Shown in pieces: positions 38,650 through 50,068 of a stretch of 64,000 nucleotides of DNA. How positions within the stretch are numbered: position 1 is the stretch's first letter; each line of letters opens with the position of its first letter. The stretch covers positions 62,001-126,000 of the forward strand of contig NZ_JACKTL010000020.1 of assembly GCF_025822245.1 (NCBI RefSeq). Reading direction: 5' to 3'. Under the pieces are notes generated by a model that saw nothing but the letters and a program-made list of their open reading frames with translations, was not told the origin of the DNA and made no database searches. The stretch comes from Mycolicibacterium hodleri (lineage in GTDB: Bacteria > Actinomycetota > Actinomycetes > Mycobacteriales > Mycobacteriaceae). The translations under genes were made by a program, and so were the position numbers.

Positions 38650-39387
38650 GTGTACCGAGTATTCGAGGCGCTAGACGAGCTCGGAGCCATCGTCGAGGAA
38701 GCCCGCGGTGTGCCGATGACGGCCGGCTGCATGGTTCCCCGAGGCGACGTGCTCGAACTGCTGGACGACATCAAGGACGCCATCCCCGGCGAACTCGACG
38801 ACGCCCAAGACGTGCTCGACGCCCGCGACGGCATGTTGCGCGAGGCCAAGGATCATGCCGACTCCATGGTGGCCAATGCCACCGCGGAGGCCGACTCGCT
38901 GCTCAACCACTCCCGCGGTGAGGCCGACCGCATCCTCGCCGACGCCAAGGCGCAGGCCGACCGCATGGTCGGCGAAGCTCGCCAGCACAGCGAGCGGATG
39001 GTCGGCGAGGCCCGCGAAGAGGCGAACCGGATCATGTCGACCGCCAAGCGCGAGTACGAGGCCAGCACCGGACGCGCCAAGGCCGAAGCCGACCGCCTCA
39101 TCGAGAACGGCAACCTCTCCTACGAGAAGGCCGTCCAGGAGGGCATCAAGGAACAGCAGCGTTTGGTCTCGCAGACCGAGATCGTGCAGACCGCGACCTC
39201 GGAGGCCACCCGCCTGATCGACACCGCTCACGCCGAGGCCGATCGCCTGCGCGGCGAGTGCGACATCTACGTGGACAGCAAGCTGGCCGAATTCGAGGAC
39301 TACCTCAACGGCACGCTGCGTTCGGTCGGACGGGGACGCCACCAGTTGCGGACCGCCGCCGGCACGCACGACTACGCCCAACGGTAG
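38650..39387 (+). CDS. sepIVA: DivIVA-family septal protein SepIVA
   Basis: This 245-residue cytoplasmic coiled-coil protein equals the length of M. tuberculosis Rv2927c. The N-terminal DivIVA-like part starts VYRVFEALDELGAIVEEARG. A long Ala/Glu/Asp/Arg heptad region (about residues 45-235) follows, with repeats such as EADRILADAKAQADRMVGEA. SepIVA helps divisome assembly and intracellular membrane domain organisation and is phosphoregulated in mycobacteria. The start GTG at 38650 follows a GGGAGGG at 38636-38642. Confidence 0.94.
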   Translation: MYRVFEALDELGAIVEEARGVPMTAGCMVPRGDVLELLDDIKDAIPGELDDAQDVLDARDGMLREAKDHADSMVANATAEADSLLNHSRGEADRILADAKAQADRMVGEARQHSERMVGEAREEANRIMSTAKREYEASTGRAKAEADRLIENGNLSYEKAVQEGIKEQQRLVSQTEIVQTATSEATRLIDTAHAEADRLRGECDIYVDSKLAEFEDYLNGTLRSVGRGRHQLRTAAGTHDYAQR

Positions 39388-39434
39388 ACACGCCCCGCCC
39401 GCGATCGGATTCGGGACGGGTGGGGCCGTCGCCG

Positions 39435-39440
39435 TAGGAT
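39435..39440 (+). promoter_or_regulatory. Leaderless -10 element (TAGGAT) for the DUF177 gene
   Basis: TAGGAT ends 6 nt before ATG 39447, so the DUF177-rnc-mutM transcript is probably leaderless. Confidence 0.5.
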
Positions 39441-39446
39441 CGACGA

Positions 39447-40061
39447 ATGGCCGGATCGAAGCGTGGTGCCCGTGAGCGCACGAGGGGCGGCCATCAATCG
39501 CCCTTCGTGCTCGACATTTCGCGGCTAGGCATGCGGCCCGGTTCGATGATCACCTACTCCGAGACGGTGCCCGCCCCGTCGCGAATCGGCATCGAACTGA
39601 TCGCCATCCCCGAGGGCGCTCCAGTCACCCTCGACCTGCGCCTGGAATCGGTGTCCGAGGGCGTGCTGGTCAGCGGTCCGGTGTCGGCGCCGACGAGCGG
39701 CGAGTGCGCCCGCTGCCTGACCCCGGTGTCGGGCGACGTCGAGATCTACCTCACCGAGTTGTTCGCCTACCCCGACAGCGCCACCGAAGCCACCACCGAC
39801 GACGACGACGAGGTGGGACGCGTCGTCGACGACACGGTCGACGTCGAGCAGCCCATCATCGACGCCGTCGGGATGCAGCTGCCGTTCTCCCCGGTGTGCC
39901 GCGAGGACTGCCCCGGCCTGTGCCCGGAGTGCGGAGTTCCGTTGGCCGAGTTCGAGAACGACGCCGAGCCGCACGGCCACGACGTCATCGACCCGAGATG
40001 GGCCAAGCTCGCGGCGCTGAAGACCGTCGAGGAGGATCCGGCAGCTGGGGATCGCGAGTGA
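39447..40061 (+). CDS. DUF177/YceD family protein
   Basis: This 204-residue member of the YceD/DUF177 family is implicated in 23S rRNA accumulation in other organisms. A basic N-terminus with SPFVLDISRLGMRPGS starts the fold. Cysteine pairs CARC (near 91-94) and CREDCPGLCPECG (near 150-162) look like a zinc-binding site. An acidic linker sits between them. The stop overlaps the rnc GTG by 4 bp. The link to ribosome assembly fits co-transcription with RNase III. Confidence 0.9.
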   Translation: MAGSKRGARERTRGGHQSPFVLDISRLGMRPGSMITYSETVPAPSRIGIELIAIPEGAPVTLDLRLESVSEGVLVSGPVSAPTSGECARCLTPVSGDVEIYLTELFAYPDSATEATTDDDDEVGRVVDDTVDVEQPIIDAVGMQLPFSPVCREDCPGLCPECGVPLAEFENDAEPHGHDVIDPRWAKLAALKTVEEDPAAGDRE

Positions 40062-40771
40062 CGGTCGACCGGACACCTCTGCTCGAAGCGCTCGGCGTCG
40101 ACCTTCCCGACGATCTGCTGACCCTCGCGCTGACCCACCGCAGCTACGCCTACGAGGCGGGCGGCCTGCCCACCAACGAGCGGCTCGAATTCCTCGGCGA
40201 CGCCGTACTCGGGTTGGTGATCACCGCCGAGATCTTCACCAAGTACCCGGACCGCAGCGAGGGCGAACTGGCCAAGCTGAAGTCCGCCGTGGTCAACACC
40301 CAGGCACTGGCCGGGATCGCCAGGACGCTGACCCCCGACGGCCTCGGCGCCTACCTGTTGCTGGGTCGCGGCGAGATCGGCAGCGGCGGCGCGCACAAGG
40401 CCAACCTGCTCGCCGACGCCGTGGAGTCGCTGCTGGGGGCGACCTACGTCCACCACGGCCACGAGGTGGCCGGCGACGTCGTCATCCGGCTGTTCTCCGA
40501 CGTGCTGGAGGCCGCGGCAAACCTGGGTGCGGGCCTGGACTGGAAGACCAGCCTGCAGGAACTGGCGGCGGTCCGCAGGCTGGGCGTCCCGGCCTACGTC
40601 GTCTCGTCGACCGGCCCGGAACACGACAAACGCTTCACCGCCCGGGCCGTCGTCGGCACCGACGATCTGGGCCACGGCGAGGGCCGCACCAAGAAGGAGG
40701 CCGAGCAGCAGGCGGCCGCCGCGGCCTACAAGGCGATCCAGGCGCTGGGCACCGAAGCGCGGAATGCCTGA
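40058..40771 (+). CDS. rnc: Ribonuclease III
   Basis: This 237-residue double-strand-specific endoribonuclease processes rRNA precursors and some mRNAs. The signature [10 protein letters not shown] is at residues 41-50, and the second acidic motif lies in [14 protein letters not shown]. The C-terminal dsRNA-binding domain (about 160-230) ends with [23 protein letters not shown] 40058 overlaps the DUF177 stop, and the gene overlaps mutM by 8 bp. Confidence 0.96.
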   Translation: MTVDRTPLLEALGVDLPDDLLTLALTHRSYAYEAGGLPTNERLEFLGDAVLGLVITAEIFTKYPDRSEGELAKLKSAVVNTQALAGIARTLTPDGLGAYLLLGRGEIGSGGAHKANLLADAVESLLGATYVHHGHEVAGDVVIRLFSDVLEAAANLGAGLDWKTSLQELAAVRRLGVPAYVVSSTGPEHDKRFTARAVVGTDDLGHGEGRTKKEAEQQAAAAAYKAIQALGTEARNA

Positions 40772-41618
40772 GCTACCCGAGGTCGAGGTCGTCCGCCGCG
40801 GTCTCGCCGCCCACGTCGTCGGGCGCACGATCACCGCGGTACGGGTGAACCACCTTCGCGCCGTGCGCCGGCACGTGGAGGGCCCTGCCGATCTGACCGC
40901 GCGGCTGCTCGACAACGTCGTCACCGGGACGGGCCGGCGCGGCAAGTACCTGTGGCTGACGTTGTCCAGCGGCGAGGCCCTGGTGGTGCATCTCGGCATG
41001 AGTGGGCAGATGCTGTTGGGGCCGGTGGCGAAGACCGAACACCTCCGGGTCGCCACCCTGCTCGACGACGGAACGGCGATGAGCTTCGTCGACCAGCGCA
41101 CGTTCGGCGGCTGGATGCTGACCGAGCTCGTCACCGTCGACGGTACCGAGGTGCCCCTGCCCGTCGCGCATGTCGCGCGCGACCCGCTGGACCCCCTGTT
41201 CGATCGGGCGGCGGTGGTGAAGGTGTTGCGCGGCAAGCACTCCGAGATCAAGCGACAACTGTTGGACCAGACGGTGGTCTCCGGCATCGGCAACATCTAC
41301 GCCGACGAGTCGCTGTGGCGGACGAAGGTCAACGGTGCGCGGATCGCGGAGACGCTGACCAAGCCGACGCTGGCCGCCCTGCTCGGACATGCCACCGACG
41401 TGATGACCGACGCGCTCGGCCAGGGCGGTACGTCGTTCGACTCGCTCTACGTCAACGTCAACGGCGAGTCGGGCTACTTCGACCGGTCGCTGGACGCCTA
41501 CGGCCGGGAGGGTCAGCCGTGCCGACGCTGCGGCACCGCCATCACGCGCGAGAAGTTCATGAACAGGTCGTCGTACTACTGCCCGAAATGCCAGCCCCGC
41601 CCGCGTCGGTCCTCCTGA
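40764..41618 (+). CDS. mutM: Formamidopyrimidine-DNA glycosylase
   Basis: This 284-residue bifunctional glycosylase/AP lyase removes 8-oxoguanine and formamidopyrimidines from DNA. The catalytic N-terminus is [13 protein letters not shown] (P2 as Schiff-base nucleophile, E3). The middle HLGMSGQ and [13 protein letters not shown] are conserved, and the zinc finger CRRCG...CPKC lies at the end. Translation overlaps rnc. Together with mutT1, also in this window, it covers the oxidised-guanine pathway. Confidence 0.96.
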   Translation: MPELPEVEVVRRGLAAHVVGRTITAVRVNHLRAVRRHVEGPADLTARLLDNVVTGTGRRGKYLWLTLSSGEALVVHLGMSGQMLLGPVAKTEHLRVATLLDDGTAMSFVDQRTFGGWMLTELVTVDGTEVPLPVAHVARDPLDPLFDRAAVVKVLRGKHSEIKRQLLDQTVVSGIGNIYADESLWRTKVNGARIAETLTKPTLAALLGHATDVMTDALGQGGTSFDSLYVNVNGESGYFDRSLDAYGREGQPCRRCGTAITREKFMNRSSYYCPKCQPRPRRSS

Positions 41619-41740
41619 CCGCAGGGGCTCGATTCCGTGCGAGACCGATTGTCGATTGGCGGTTCCCGTCGATGCCACCACCCATTACTGTGAGTTACCT
41701 GTGCGCGAGGGTCGCGAACGGGCGACTGGTGGAGGCCCCG

Positions 41741-42211
41741 ATGAAGAACAGTCCGATCGAGATCTGCTCGGGGCCCGACCTGGAGTTGTGCGAGTCCGCG
41801 ATCGACCCCGAGTGGATCATCGAGGGTGACCCGGTGGGCCGCAGTGGCTGGTGGTCCAGTAGCTCGGACGGCATCGTCGACAACTACGTCTGGGAGTGCA
41901 CTGCCGGGCGGTTTCGCTGGCACTTCTGTTCCGACGAGACCGTTCACATCATCGAGGGCGAGGTGGAGGTCTCGGGAGAGGGCATATCACCGACGTGGCT
42001 TCGCGCTGGGGATGCCGCGTTGTTCCGGGCCGGGACGTGGGCCACCTGGTACGTGCCAAAGTACGTGCGAAAACACGCCATCCTCCGCAGGGAACTGCCG
42101 GGACCGATTCGCCGTCAACTGGCCTACGGTCGCCGGGCCAAGCGGTACCTCGGCCGCGTCATCGGCCATTCGGCCCCCCGTGACGACGTGCAGCCGTCGC
42201 GTCGTCTCTAG
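41741..42211 (+). CDS. Small cupin-domain protein (DUF861/EutQ-like)
   Basis: This 156-residue protein has a single cupin barrel. The segment WECTAGRFRWHFCSDETVHIIEG followed by VSGEG and LRAGDAALFRAGTWATWYVP follows the two cupin motifs, as in cupin_3 proteins. The last 40 residues are basic (RRQLAYGRRAKRYLGR). I chose ATG 41741 because GGAGG lies 5-6 nt upstream; an ATG at 41672 is less likely. It sits between mutM and osmC, a place where M. tuberculosis has no gene as I recall. No enzymatic role is assigned. Confidence 0.7.
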   Translation: MKNSPIEICSGPDLELCESAIDPEWIIEGDPVGRSGWWSSSSDGIVDNYVWECTAGRFRWHFCSDETVHIIEGEVEVSGEGISPTWLRAGDAALFRAGTWATWYVPKYVRKHAILRRELPGPIRRQLAYGRRAKRYLGRVIGHSAPRDDVQPSRRL

Positions 42212-42318
42212 GACCACCCGGCGTCGACGCCGCATCGGGGATGAACCGTCGATCACGCCCTGTTTCAATGGTGCGTCGACATGGTGGGCACCCGTGTGCC
42301 TCGACGGAAAGAGGACTG

Positions 42319-42726
42319 ATGACCGATCTGTGGGTAGAGCGCACCGGAGTGCGTCGCTATACGGGCCGCAGCAGCCGAGGGGCGGAGGTGCTGGTCGGCT
42401 CCGAGGACGTCGAGGGCGTGTTCACTCCCGGTGAGCTGCTCAAGATCGCCCTCGCTGCGTGCAGCGGCATGAGCAGCGACCATCCCCTTCGGATGCGCCT
42501 CGGCGACGACTACGCCGCCACCGTGCACGTGTCGGGCCCGGCCGACCGCGAGCAGGAGCTCTACCCGCTGCTCGAGGAGAAGCTCGACGTCGACCTGTCG
42601 GCGCTGTCGGAGGACGAGATCCGCAAGCTCGTCGTGATCGTCGAACGGTCGATCGACAAGGTGTGCACAGTCGGCCGCACGCTCAAGGCCGGCACCGAGG
42701 TGACCTTCGAGGTCGTCCAGAAGTGA
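42319..42726 (+). CDS. OsmC family peroxidase-like protein
   Basis: This 135-residue OsmC/Ohr-fold protein corresponds to Rv2923c in the same position. Members reduce organic hydroperoxides with two cysteines. Here C47 (in [15 protein letters not shown]) and a second one at about residue 114 (KVCTVGRT) are both present. ATG 42319 follows a GAGG sequence and fits the family start [16 protein letters not shown]. The stop overlaps the acylphosphatase GTG by 4 bp. Confidence 0.85.
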   Translation: MTDLWVERTGVRRYTGRSSRGAEVLVGSEDVEGVFTPGELLKIALAACSGMSSDHPLRMRLGDDYAATVHVSGPADREQELYPLLEEKLDVDLSALSEDEIRKLVVIVERSIDKVCTVGRTLKAGTEVTFEVVQK

Positions 42727-43013
42727 CCCAGCCGTCGGACCAGGAGGTTCGCCTCAGCGCGTGGGTGCACGGCCGCGTGCAGGGCGTCGGGTTCCGATGG
42801 TGGACGCGGTCACGGGCGTTGGAACTCGGGCTGACGGGGTTCGCGGCAAACAAGGACGACGGCCGCGTGCACGTCGTCGCGCGGGGACCCCGCGCCTCGT
42901 GCGAGCGGCTGCTCGAACTGCTCCGTGGTGGCGCCACCCCGGGCAGCGTCGACCTGGTCGTGGACGACTGGTCCGGGCCCGGCGATCCGATCGAGGGCTT
43001 CACCGAGCGGTAG
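42723..43013 (+). CDS. acyP: Acylphosphatase
   Basis: This 96-residue enzyme hydrolyses acyl phosphates such as acetyl phosphate or 1,3-bisphosphoglycerate. The phosphate-binding loop [10 protein letters not shown] has the catalytic R25, and the water-positioning N43 is in [14 protein letters not shown]. It overlaps osmC and precedes smc, the same order as Rv2922A in M. tuberculosis. Confidence 0.94.
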   Translation: MTQPSDQEVRLSAWVHGRVQGVGFRWWTRSRALELGLTGFAANKDDGRVHVVARGPRASCERLLELLRGGATPGSVDLVVDDWSGPGDPIEGFTER

Positions 43014-43025
43014 CAACCTCGCAGG

Positions 43026-43031
43026 TAAGCT
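43026..43031 (+). promoter_or_regulatory. Leaderless -10 element (TAAGCT) for smc
   Basis: TAAGCT ends 8 nt before ATG 43040; no Shine-Dalgarno sequence precedes the start. Confidence 0.45.
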
Positions 43032-43039
43032 CGCACGTC

Positions 43040-46000
43040 ATGCATCTGAAGAGTCTGACGCTGAAGGGCTTCAAGTCCTTCGCCTCGCCGACGACTCTGC
43101 GCTTCGAACCGGGCATCACCTGTGTCGTCGGACCCAACGGATCGGGCAAGTCGAACGTCGTCGACGCCCTCACCTGGGTGATGGGCGAGCAGGGTGCGAA
43201 GACCCTGCGCGGCGGCAAGATGGAGGACGTCATCTTCGCGGGGACGTCCTCGCGCGCGCCGCTGGGCCGCGCCGAGGTGACCCTCACCATCGACAACTCC
43301 GACAACGCCCTGCCGATCGAGTACTCCGAGGTGTCGATCACCCGGCGGATGTTCCGCGACGGCGCAGGCGAATACGAGATCAACGGCAGCAGCTGCCGGC
43401 TGATGGACGTCCAGGAACTGCTGAGCGACTCCGGCATCGGCCGGGAAATGCACGTCATCGTCGGCCAGGGCAAGCTCTCCGAGATCCTCGAGTCGCGGCC
43501 CGAGGACCGGCGCGCGTTCATCGAGGAAGCCGCCGGGGTGCTCAAGCACCGCAAGCGCAAGGAGAAGGCGGTCCGCAAGCTCGACTCGATGTCGGCGAAC
43601 CTGAACCGCCTCAGCGACCTGACCAGCGAGCTGCGCCGTCAGCTCAAACCCCTCGGGCGCCAGGCCGAGATGGCGCGGCGGGCGCAGACCATCCAGGCCG
43701 ACCTGCGCGACGCGCGGCTGCGGCTGGCCGCCGACGACCTCGTCGCCCGGCGCACCGAGTTCGACGACACCAACCAGGCCGAGACGACGCTGCGGCGCGA
43801 GCACGACGAGATCACCACCCGGCTGGAGACGGCGACCTTCGAGCTGAGTGCGCACGAGGCGGCGGTGTCCGATCTGAGCGGCCGGGCCGAGGCGGCGCAG
43901 CAGACGTGGTTCCGGCTGTCGGCACTCGCCGAACGCGTCAGCGCGACCGTGCGGATCGCCAGCGAACGCACGCAACTCCTCGACGCCGACGTCGAGGCGT
44001 CCCAGGGCCCCGATCCCGACGAACTCGACGCCGAGGCCGAGATGGTCGCCGAGCACGAGGAGGAGCTGCTCGCCGAGCTCGAGGAGTGCCGGGCCCGCCA
44101 GGAAGCGGCGCGCGCCGAGCTCGGCGAACGCGAACGACTGGCCGCCGAGGCCGAACGCGCGCACCTCGCCGCCGCCCGAGCGGAGGCCGACCGCCGCGAG
44201 GGTCTGGCCCGGCTGTCGGGTCAGGTCGACACCATGCGGACCCGGGTGGAGTCGATCGACGAGGGCGTGGCCCGACTCACTGTCAGCCTCGAAGAGTCCG
44301 CGATGCGGGTCGAGCAGTCCAGGACCGCCTTCGAGACGGTGCAAAGCCGCGTCGGCGAACTCGACGAGGGCGAGGTCGGCCTCGACGACCAGCACGATCG
44401 CACCGTGGCCGCCCTTCGCGTGGCCGACGAGCGGGTCTCGGAACTGCAGGCCGGCGAGCGTGCCGCCGAACGCCAGGTGGCGTCGCTGCGGGCGCGCATC
44501 GACGCCCTGTCCGTCGGCCTCGACCGGCGCGACGGCGCCGCGTGGCTGCAGAAGAACCACGACGGGTCGGGGCTGCTCGGTTCGGTGGCCACGATGCTGC
44601 GGGTGCGCCCGGGCTACGAGGCGGCGGTCGCGGCCGTCCTCGGTTCGGCCGCCGACGCGGTGGCGGCCGACAGCTTCGGCGCGGCCAGGTCTGCCGTGGC
44701 GGCGCTCAAGGCCGCCGACGGTGGTCGTGCCGCGATCGTTCTTGGCGATTGGCCCGAAGGCGCTGCGCCGCAAGGAAAGTCGGAGCTGGACCTGCCCTCC
44801 GACACGGTCTGGGCGGTCGACCTGGTCGAGCCCTCGGCGCGGTTGCGCGGCGCCACCGCGGCCATGCTCGCCGACGTCGTCGTGGTGCCCGACCTGACCG
44901 CGGCGCTCGACCTCGTCGCAGCCCGTCCTGGCTTGCGCGCGGTGACCACCGACGGGGATCTCGTCGGCGCGGGCTGGCTCACCGGGGGGTCCGACCGCAA
45001 GCCGAGCACGCTGGAGATCACCGGCGAGATCGAGAAGGCACGTGCGGAGTTGGAGGCCGCAGAGCGGCAGGTCTCCGAGCTGTCGGCCGCGCTGTCCGGT
45101 GCGCTCGCCGAGCAGGCGGCCCGCCGAGATGCCGCCGAGGACGCGCTCGCGGCGCTCAACGAATCCGACGCCGCGATCTCGGCCATCTACGAGCAGCTCG
45201 GCAGGCTCGGCCAGGAGGCCAGGGCCGCCGAGGACGAGTGGCGGCGACTCAACGACCAGCGCAACGAGCTCGAGGCCGGCCGGATGAAGACCGTCGAGGA
45301 GATGGCCGCCCTCGAAGAGCGGCTGCACAACGCCCAGGAGGTGCCCACCTTCGACTCCGAGCCCGTCGACCGCCAGGAGTCGGTGGCCGCCGCGGAGGCC
45401 GCGAGGGCCGCCGAGTTCGAGGCTCGACTGGCGGTGCGCACCGCCGAGGAGCGAGCGAACGCCGTTCGCGGACGGGCGGATTCGCTCCGCCGCGCGGCGA
45501 CGGCCGAACGCGAGGCCCGGCTGCGGGCGCAGCGGGCTCGCGTCGCCAGGGAACACGCCGCCGCGGTGGCGGCCGCGGTCGCGGAGTCGGGCCGTCTGGT
45601 CGCCGCGCGGTTGGCCACCGCGGTCGCCGTCGCCGGTCGCACCAGGGACGGCCTGGCCGCCGAGCGTGGCCACCGCGTCGAGGCGCTCGACCGGGTGCGC
45701 CACGAGGTGAACGAACTCAGCGCCAGGATCACCGCGCTGACCGACTCGCTGCACCGCGACGAGGTCGCCAAGGCCCAGGCGGCCCTGCGCATCGAACAAC
45801 TCGAGCAGCAGGCGCTGGAACAGTTCGGCATGGCGACCGACGACCTCGTCGAGGAATACGGCCCGCACGTCCCGTTGCCGCCCACCGAGTTGGAGATGGC
45901 CGAATACGAGCAGGCCAAGGAACGTGGCGAACAGGTCACCGCACCCGCGCCGATGCCCTTCGACCGCCCGACCCAGGAGCGGCGGGCCAAGAAGGCCGAG

Positions 46001-46636
46001 CGCGAGCTCACCGAACTGGGCCGGGTGAACCCCCTCGCCCTGGAGGAGTTCGCGGCGCTGGAGGAGCGCTACAACTTCCTCTCCACCCAGTTGGAGGACG
46101 TGAAGGGCGCCCGCAAGGACCTCCTCGACGTGATCACCGACGTCGACGACCGCATCCTGCAGGTCTTCACCGAGGCGTACGCCGACGTGGAGCGCGAGTT
46201 CACCCAGGTGTTCGCGACGCTGTTCCCCGGCGGTGAGGGGCGTTTGGTGCTGACCAACCCGTCGGACATGCTGACCACCGGCATCGAGGTCGAGGCCCGC
46301 CCGCCCGGGAAGAAGATCAAGCGGCTGTCACTGCTGTCCGGCGGCGAGAAGTCGCTGACGGCGGTCGCGATGCTGGTGGCGATCTTTCGGGCGCGCCCGT
46401 CGCCCTTCTACGTGATGGACGAGGTCGAGGCCGCGCTGGACGACGTCAACCTGCGGCGCCTGATCAGTCTCTTCGAACAGCTTCGGGAGGTTTCGCAGCT
46501 CATCGTGATCACCCACCAGAAGCCGACCATGGAGATCGCCGACGCGCTGTACGGCGTCACCATGCAACAGGACGGCATCACCACCGTCATCTCGCAGCGG
46601 ATGCGCGGCCAGGAACTGGTCACCACGACCCCGTGA
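43040..46636 (+). CDS. smc: Chromosome segregation SMC ATPase
   Basis: This 1198-residue SMC protein compacts and segregates chromosomes with ScpA/ScpB. Walker A is GPNGSGKSN at residues 31-39. The hinge lies near 500-650 ([22 protein letters not shown] starts it), flanked by long Glu/Arg/Ala coiled coils. The C-terminal head has the signature LSGGEKS at 1099-1105 and Walker B with D1127-E1128 ([13 protein letters not shown]). The head motif FVGPN-like start is replaced by CVVGPNG, normal for the family. ftsY follows 49 bp downstream. Confidence 0.97.
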   Translation: MHLKSLTLKGFKSFASPTTLRFEPGITCVVGPNGSGKSNVVDALTWVMGEQGAKTLRGGKMEDVIFAGTSSRAPLGRAEVTLTIDNSDNALPIEYSEVSITRRMFRDGAGEYEINGSSCRLMDVQELLSDSGIGREMHVIVGQGKLSEILESRPEDRRAFIEEAAGVLKHRKRKEKAVRKLDSMSANLNRLSDLTSELRRQLKPLGRQAEMARRAQTIQADLRDARLRLAADDLVARRTEFDDTNQAETTLRREHDEITTRLETATFELSAHEAAVSDLSGRAEAAQQTWFRLSALAERVSATVRIASERTQLLDADVEASQGPDPDELDAEAEMVAEHEEELLAELEECRARQEAARAELGERERLAAEAERAHLAAARAEADRREGLARLSGQVDTMRTRVESIDEGVARLTVSLEESAMRVEQSRTAFETVQSRVGELDEGEVGLDDQHDRTVAALRVADERVSELQAGERAAERQVASLRARIDALSVGLDRRDGAAWLQKNHDGSGLLGSVATMLRVRPGYEAAVAAVLGSAADAVAADSFGAARSAVAALKAADGGRAAIVLGDWPEGAAPQGKSELDLPSDTVWAVDLVEPSARLRGATAAMLADVVVVPDLTAALDLVAARPGLRAVTTDGDLVGAGWLTGGSDRKPSTLEITGEIEKARAELEAAERQVSELSAALSGALAEQAARRDAAEDALAALNESDAAISAIYEQLGRLGQEARAAEDEWRRLNDQRNELEAGRMKTVEEMAALEERLHNAQEVPTFDSEPVDRQESVAAAEAARAAEFEARLAVRTAEERANAVRGRADSLRRAATAEREARLRAQRARVAREHAAAVAAAVAESGRLVAARLATAVAVAGRTRDGLAAERGHRVEALDRVRHEVNELSARITALTDSLHRDEVAKAQAALRIEQLEQQALEQFGMATDDLVEEYGPHVPLPPTELEMAEYEQAKERGEQVTAPAPMPFDRPTQERRAKKAERELTELGRVNPLALEEFAALEERYNFLSTQLEDVKGARKDLLDVITDVDDRILQVFTEAYADVEREFTQVFATLFPGGEGRLVLTNPSDMLTTGIEVEARPPGKKIKRLSLLSGGEKSLTAVAMLVAIFRARPSPFYVMDEVEAALDDVNLRRLISLFEQLREVSQLIVITHQKPTMEIADALYGVTMQQDGITTVISQRMRGQELVTTTP

Positions 46637-46673
46637 GTCGACCACCTGACTCCGGCCGGGGATCCCACCCTGA

Positions 46674-46679
46674 GAGAAT
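46674..46679 (+). promoter_or_regulatory. Possible leaderless -10 element (GAGAAT) for ftsY
   Basis: GAGAAT ends 6 nt before the ftsY GTG at 46686. It departs from TANNNT at the first base, so confidence is low. Confidence 0.35.
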
Positions 46680-46685
46680 GACCCG

Positions 46686-48056
46686 GTGACACAAGGTCAG
46701 CTGTTAGGTCTCTACATCGCCCTCGCGGTCATCGCCGTCCTCGTCGTGGTGGCGCTCGTCGTCGGGCTGGTGCGATACCGGCGGCGTCGGATCAGCCTGT
46801 CGTCGACCGATACGACGGCCCTCGAGAAACCCGTCGACAAGTCCGGCGGGTACACGGCGTCGTCGACGATCTCCTTCACCGAGGCCCCTGGCACCGTCAC
46901 GCCACCCCCGACGAGACCCAAGGACCTGCTGGACGTCGAGGGCCTTCCCGCCGTCGGCGACGACGCGACGATCCCGCGGGACGCGCCGAAGCGGTCGATC
47001 TCCGAGGTGCAGCTGCCGGAGCCACCGGCGCCGGAGGCGCCTCCCGAGGCCCCCACGGCCCCCGAAGCACCCGAAGCCGAGGTCGTCGAGGCGGCCCCCG
47101 AGGCGCCCCCGGCCGTGCCGGAGATCGACCCGATCGCGCCCACCGACGGCCGGCTGGAACGCCTCCGCGGGCGGCTCTCCAAGTCGCAGAACGCCCTCGG
47201 ACGCAGCATGCTCGGCTTGCTCGGCGGCGGCGACCTCGACGAGGACTCCTGGGAGGAGATCGAGGACACCCTCTTGGTCGCCGACCTCGGTCCGGTGGTC
47301 ACCGAGTCCGTGGTCACCGCCCTGCGGGCCAAGATGGCCGCGGCCAGCGTCCGGTCCGAGGCCGACGCCCGAGCCGTGCTGCGGGAGGTCCTGATCAGCG
47401 AGCTGCGACCCGATTTGGACCGCGCGATCCGGGCGCTGCCGCACGCCGACAAGCCCTCGGTGCTGCTGGTCGTCGGCGTCAACGGGACGGGCAAGACGAC
47501 GACGGTCGGCAAACTGGCCCGCGTCCTGGTCGCCGACGGGCGCCGCGTCGTCCTGGGCGCGGCCGACACCTTCCGCGCCGCGGCGGCCGATCAGTTGCAG
47601 AGCTGGGCGTCCCGGGTCGGCGCGGAGGTGGTGCGCGGTCCCGAGGGCGCCGATCCCGCGTCGGTGGCGTTCGACGCCGTCGACCAGGGCATCGCCACCG
47701 GTGCCGACGTGGTCGTGATCGACACGGCGGGCCGGCTGCACACCAAGACCGGTCTGATGGACGAGCTCGGCAAGGTCAAGCGGGTGGTCTCCAAGCGTGC
47801 CGTCGTCGACGAGGTGCTGCTCGTGCTCGACGCCACGATTGGCCAGAACAGCCTGCCCCAGGCCCGGGTGTTCGCCGAGGTCGTCGAGATCACCGGCGTC
47901 GTCCTGACCAAGCTCGACGGTACGGCCAAGGGTGGCATTGTCTTTCGCGTGCAACAGGAACTCGGCGTCCCGGTGAAGCTGGTCGGGCTCGGGGAAGGCC
48001 CCGACGATCTGGCACCGTTCGAACCCGCAGCCTTCGTGGATGCGCTCCTCGGCTGA
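46686..48056 (+). CDS. ftsY: Signal recognition particle receptor FtsY
   Basis: This 456-residue SRP receptor GTPase docks ribosome-Ffh complexes at the membrane. An N-terminal membrane segment (about residues 6-27) precedes an acidic, Pro/Glu/Ala-rich linker to about residue 155. The NG domain follows, with G1 GVNGTGKTTTVGKLAR, ADTFRAAAADQL, and G4 TKLDGTAKGG. Its partner ffh lies about 4.5 kb downstream on the same strand. Actinobacterial FtsY proteins often carry this membrane anchor, unlike E. coli. Confidence 0.96.
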   Translation: MTQGQLLGLYIALAVIAVLVVVALVVGLVRYRRRRISLSSTDTTALEKPVDKSGGYTASSTISFTEAPGTVTPPPTRPKDLLDVEGLPAVGDDATIPRDAPKRSISEVQLPEPPAPEAPPEAPTAPEAPEAEVVEAAPEAPPAVPEIDPIAPTDGRLERLRGRLSKSQNALGRSMLGLLGGGDLDEDSWEEIEDTLLVADLGPVVTESVVTALRAKMAAASVRSEADARAVLREVLISELRPDLDRAIRALPHADKPSVLLVVGVNGTGKTTTVGKLARVLVADGRRVVLGAADTFRAAAADQLQSWASRVGAEVVRGPEGADPASVAFDAVDQGIATGADVVVIDTAGRLHTKTGLMDELGKVKRVVSKRAVVDEVLLVLDATIGQNSLPQARVFAEVVEITGVVLTKLDGTAKGGIVFRVQQELGVPVKLVGLGEGPDDLAPFEPAAFVDALLG

Positions 48057-48092
48057 ACCTTCCCACCCCCGTCGCAGACCGCTGACGAGCTG

Positions 48093-48109
48093 GTTAACCC
48101 GGACGAAAC
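48093..48109 (+). promoter_or_regulatory. GlnR box 1 upstream of amt
   Basis: GTTAAC-CCGGAC-GAAAC contains the AC-N9-AC core (AC at 48097-48098 and 48108-48109) and matches the actinobacterial GlnR consensus GTNAC-N6-GNAAC closely. Confidence 0.65.
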
Positions 48110-48124
48110 GCAATCGCCCGATCC

Positions 48125-48141
48125 GTTCACGTCGGCGAAAC
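48125..48141 (+). promoter_or_regulatory. GlnR box 2 upstream of amt
   Basis: GTTCAC-GTCGGC-GAAAC has the same AC-N9-AC core, 32 bp (three helical turns) after box 1. A further GAAAC half-site lies at 48159-48163. Confidence 0.65.
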
Positions 48142-48234
48142 ACGGGCGGCTCATTGGCGAAACAACGAGTGCGCATTGTCTTGGCCTAGGTCAACGGTGC
48201 CTGCCGGTGGCATGGGCGAAGGAGGAAACTGCGA

Positions 48235-49978
<1,744 letters not shown>

Positions 49979-50068
49979 CGCCAGAACGGTGATCTAGGCG
50001 TCGTCTCCCGGACACGCACCAAGCACGTGGTTGACAGATGACCAACAGCGAGTCCGGGGAGGACCGAG

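Noticed and set aside
42219..42232. 14-bp GC palindrome CGGCGTCGACGCCG after the cupin gene
   Set aside because: Such GC palindromes arise often by chance in this composition. It has no loop and no T-tract, so I do not call a terminator.
42683..45868. Very long open frame on the minus strand opposite smc, and another on the plus strand in the wrong phase (42925-46236)
   Set aside because: Long spurious frames are expected in high-GC DNA. Their translations are rich in Arg/Gly/His with no domain, while the smc frame has every SMC motif.
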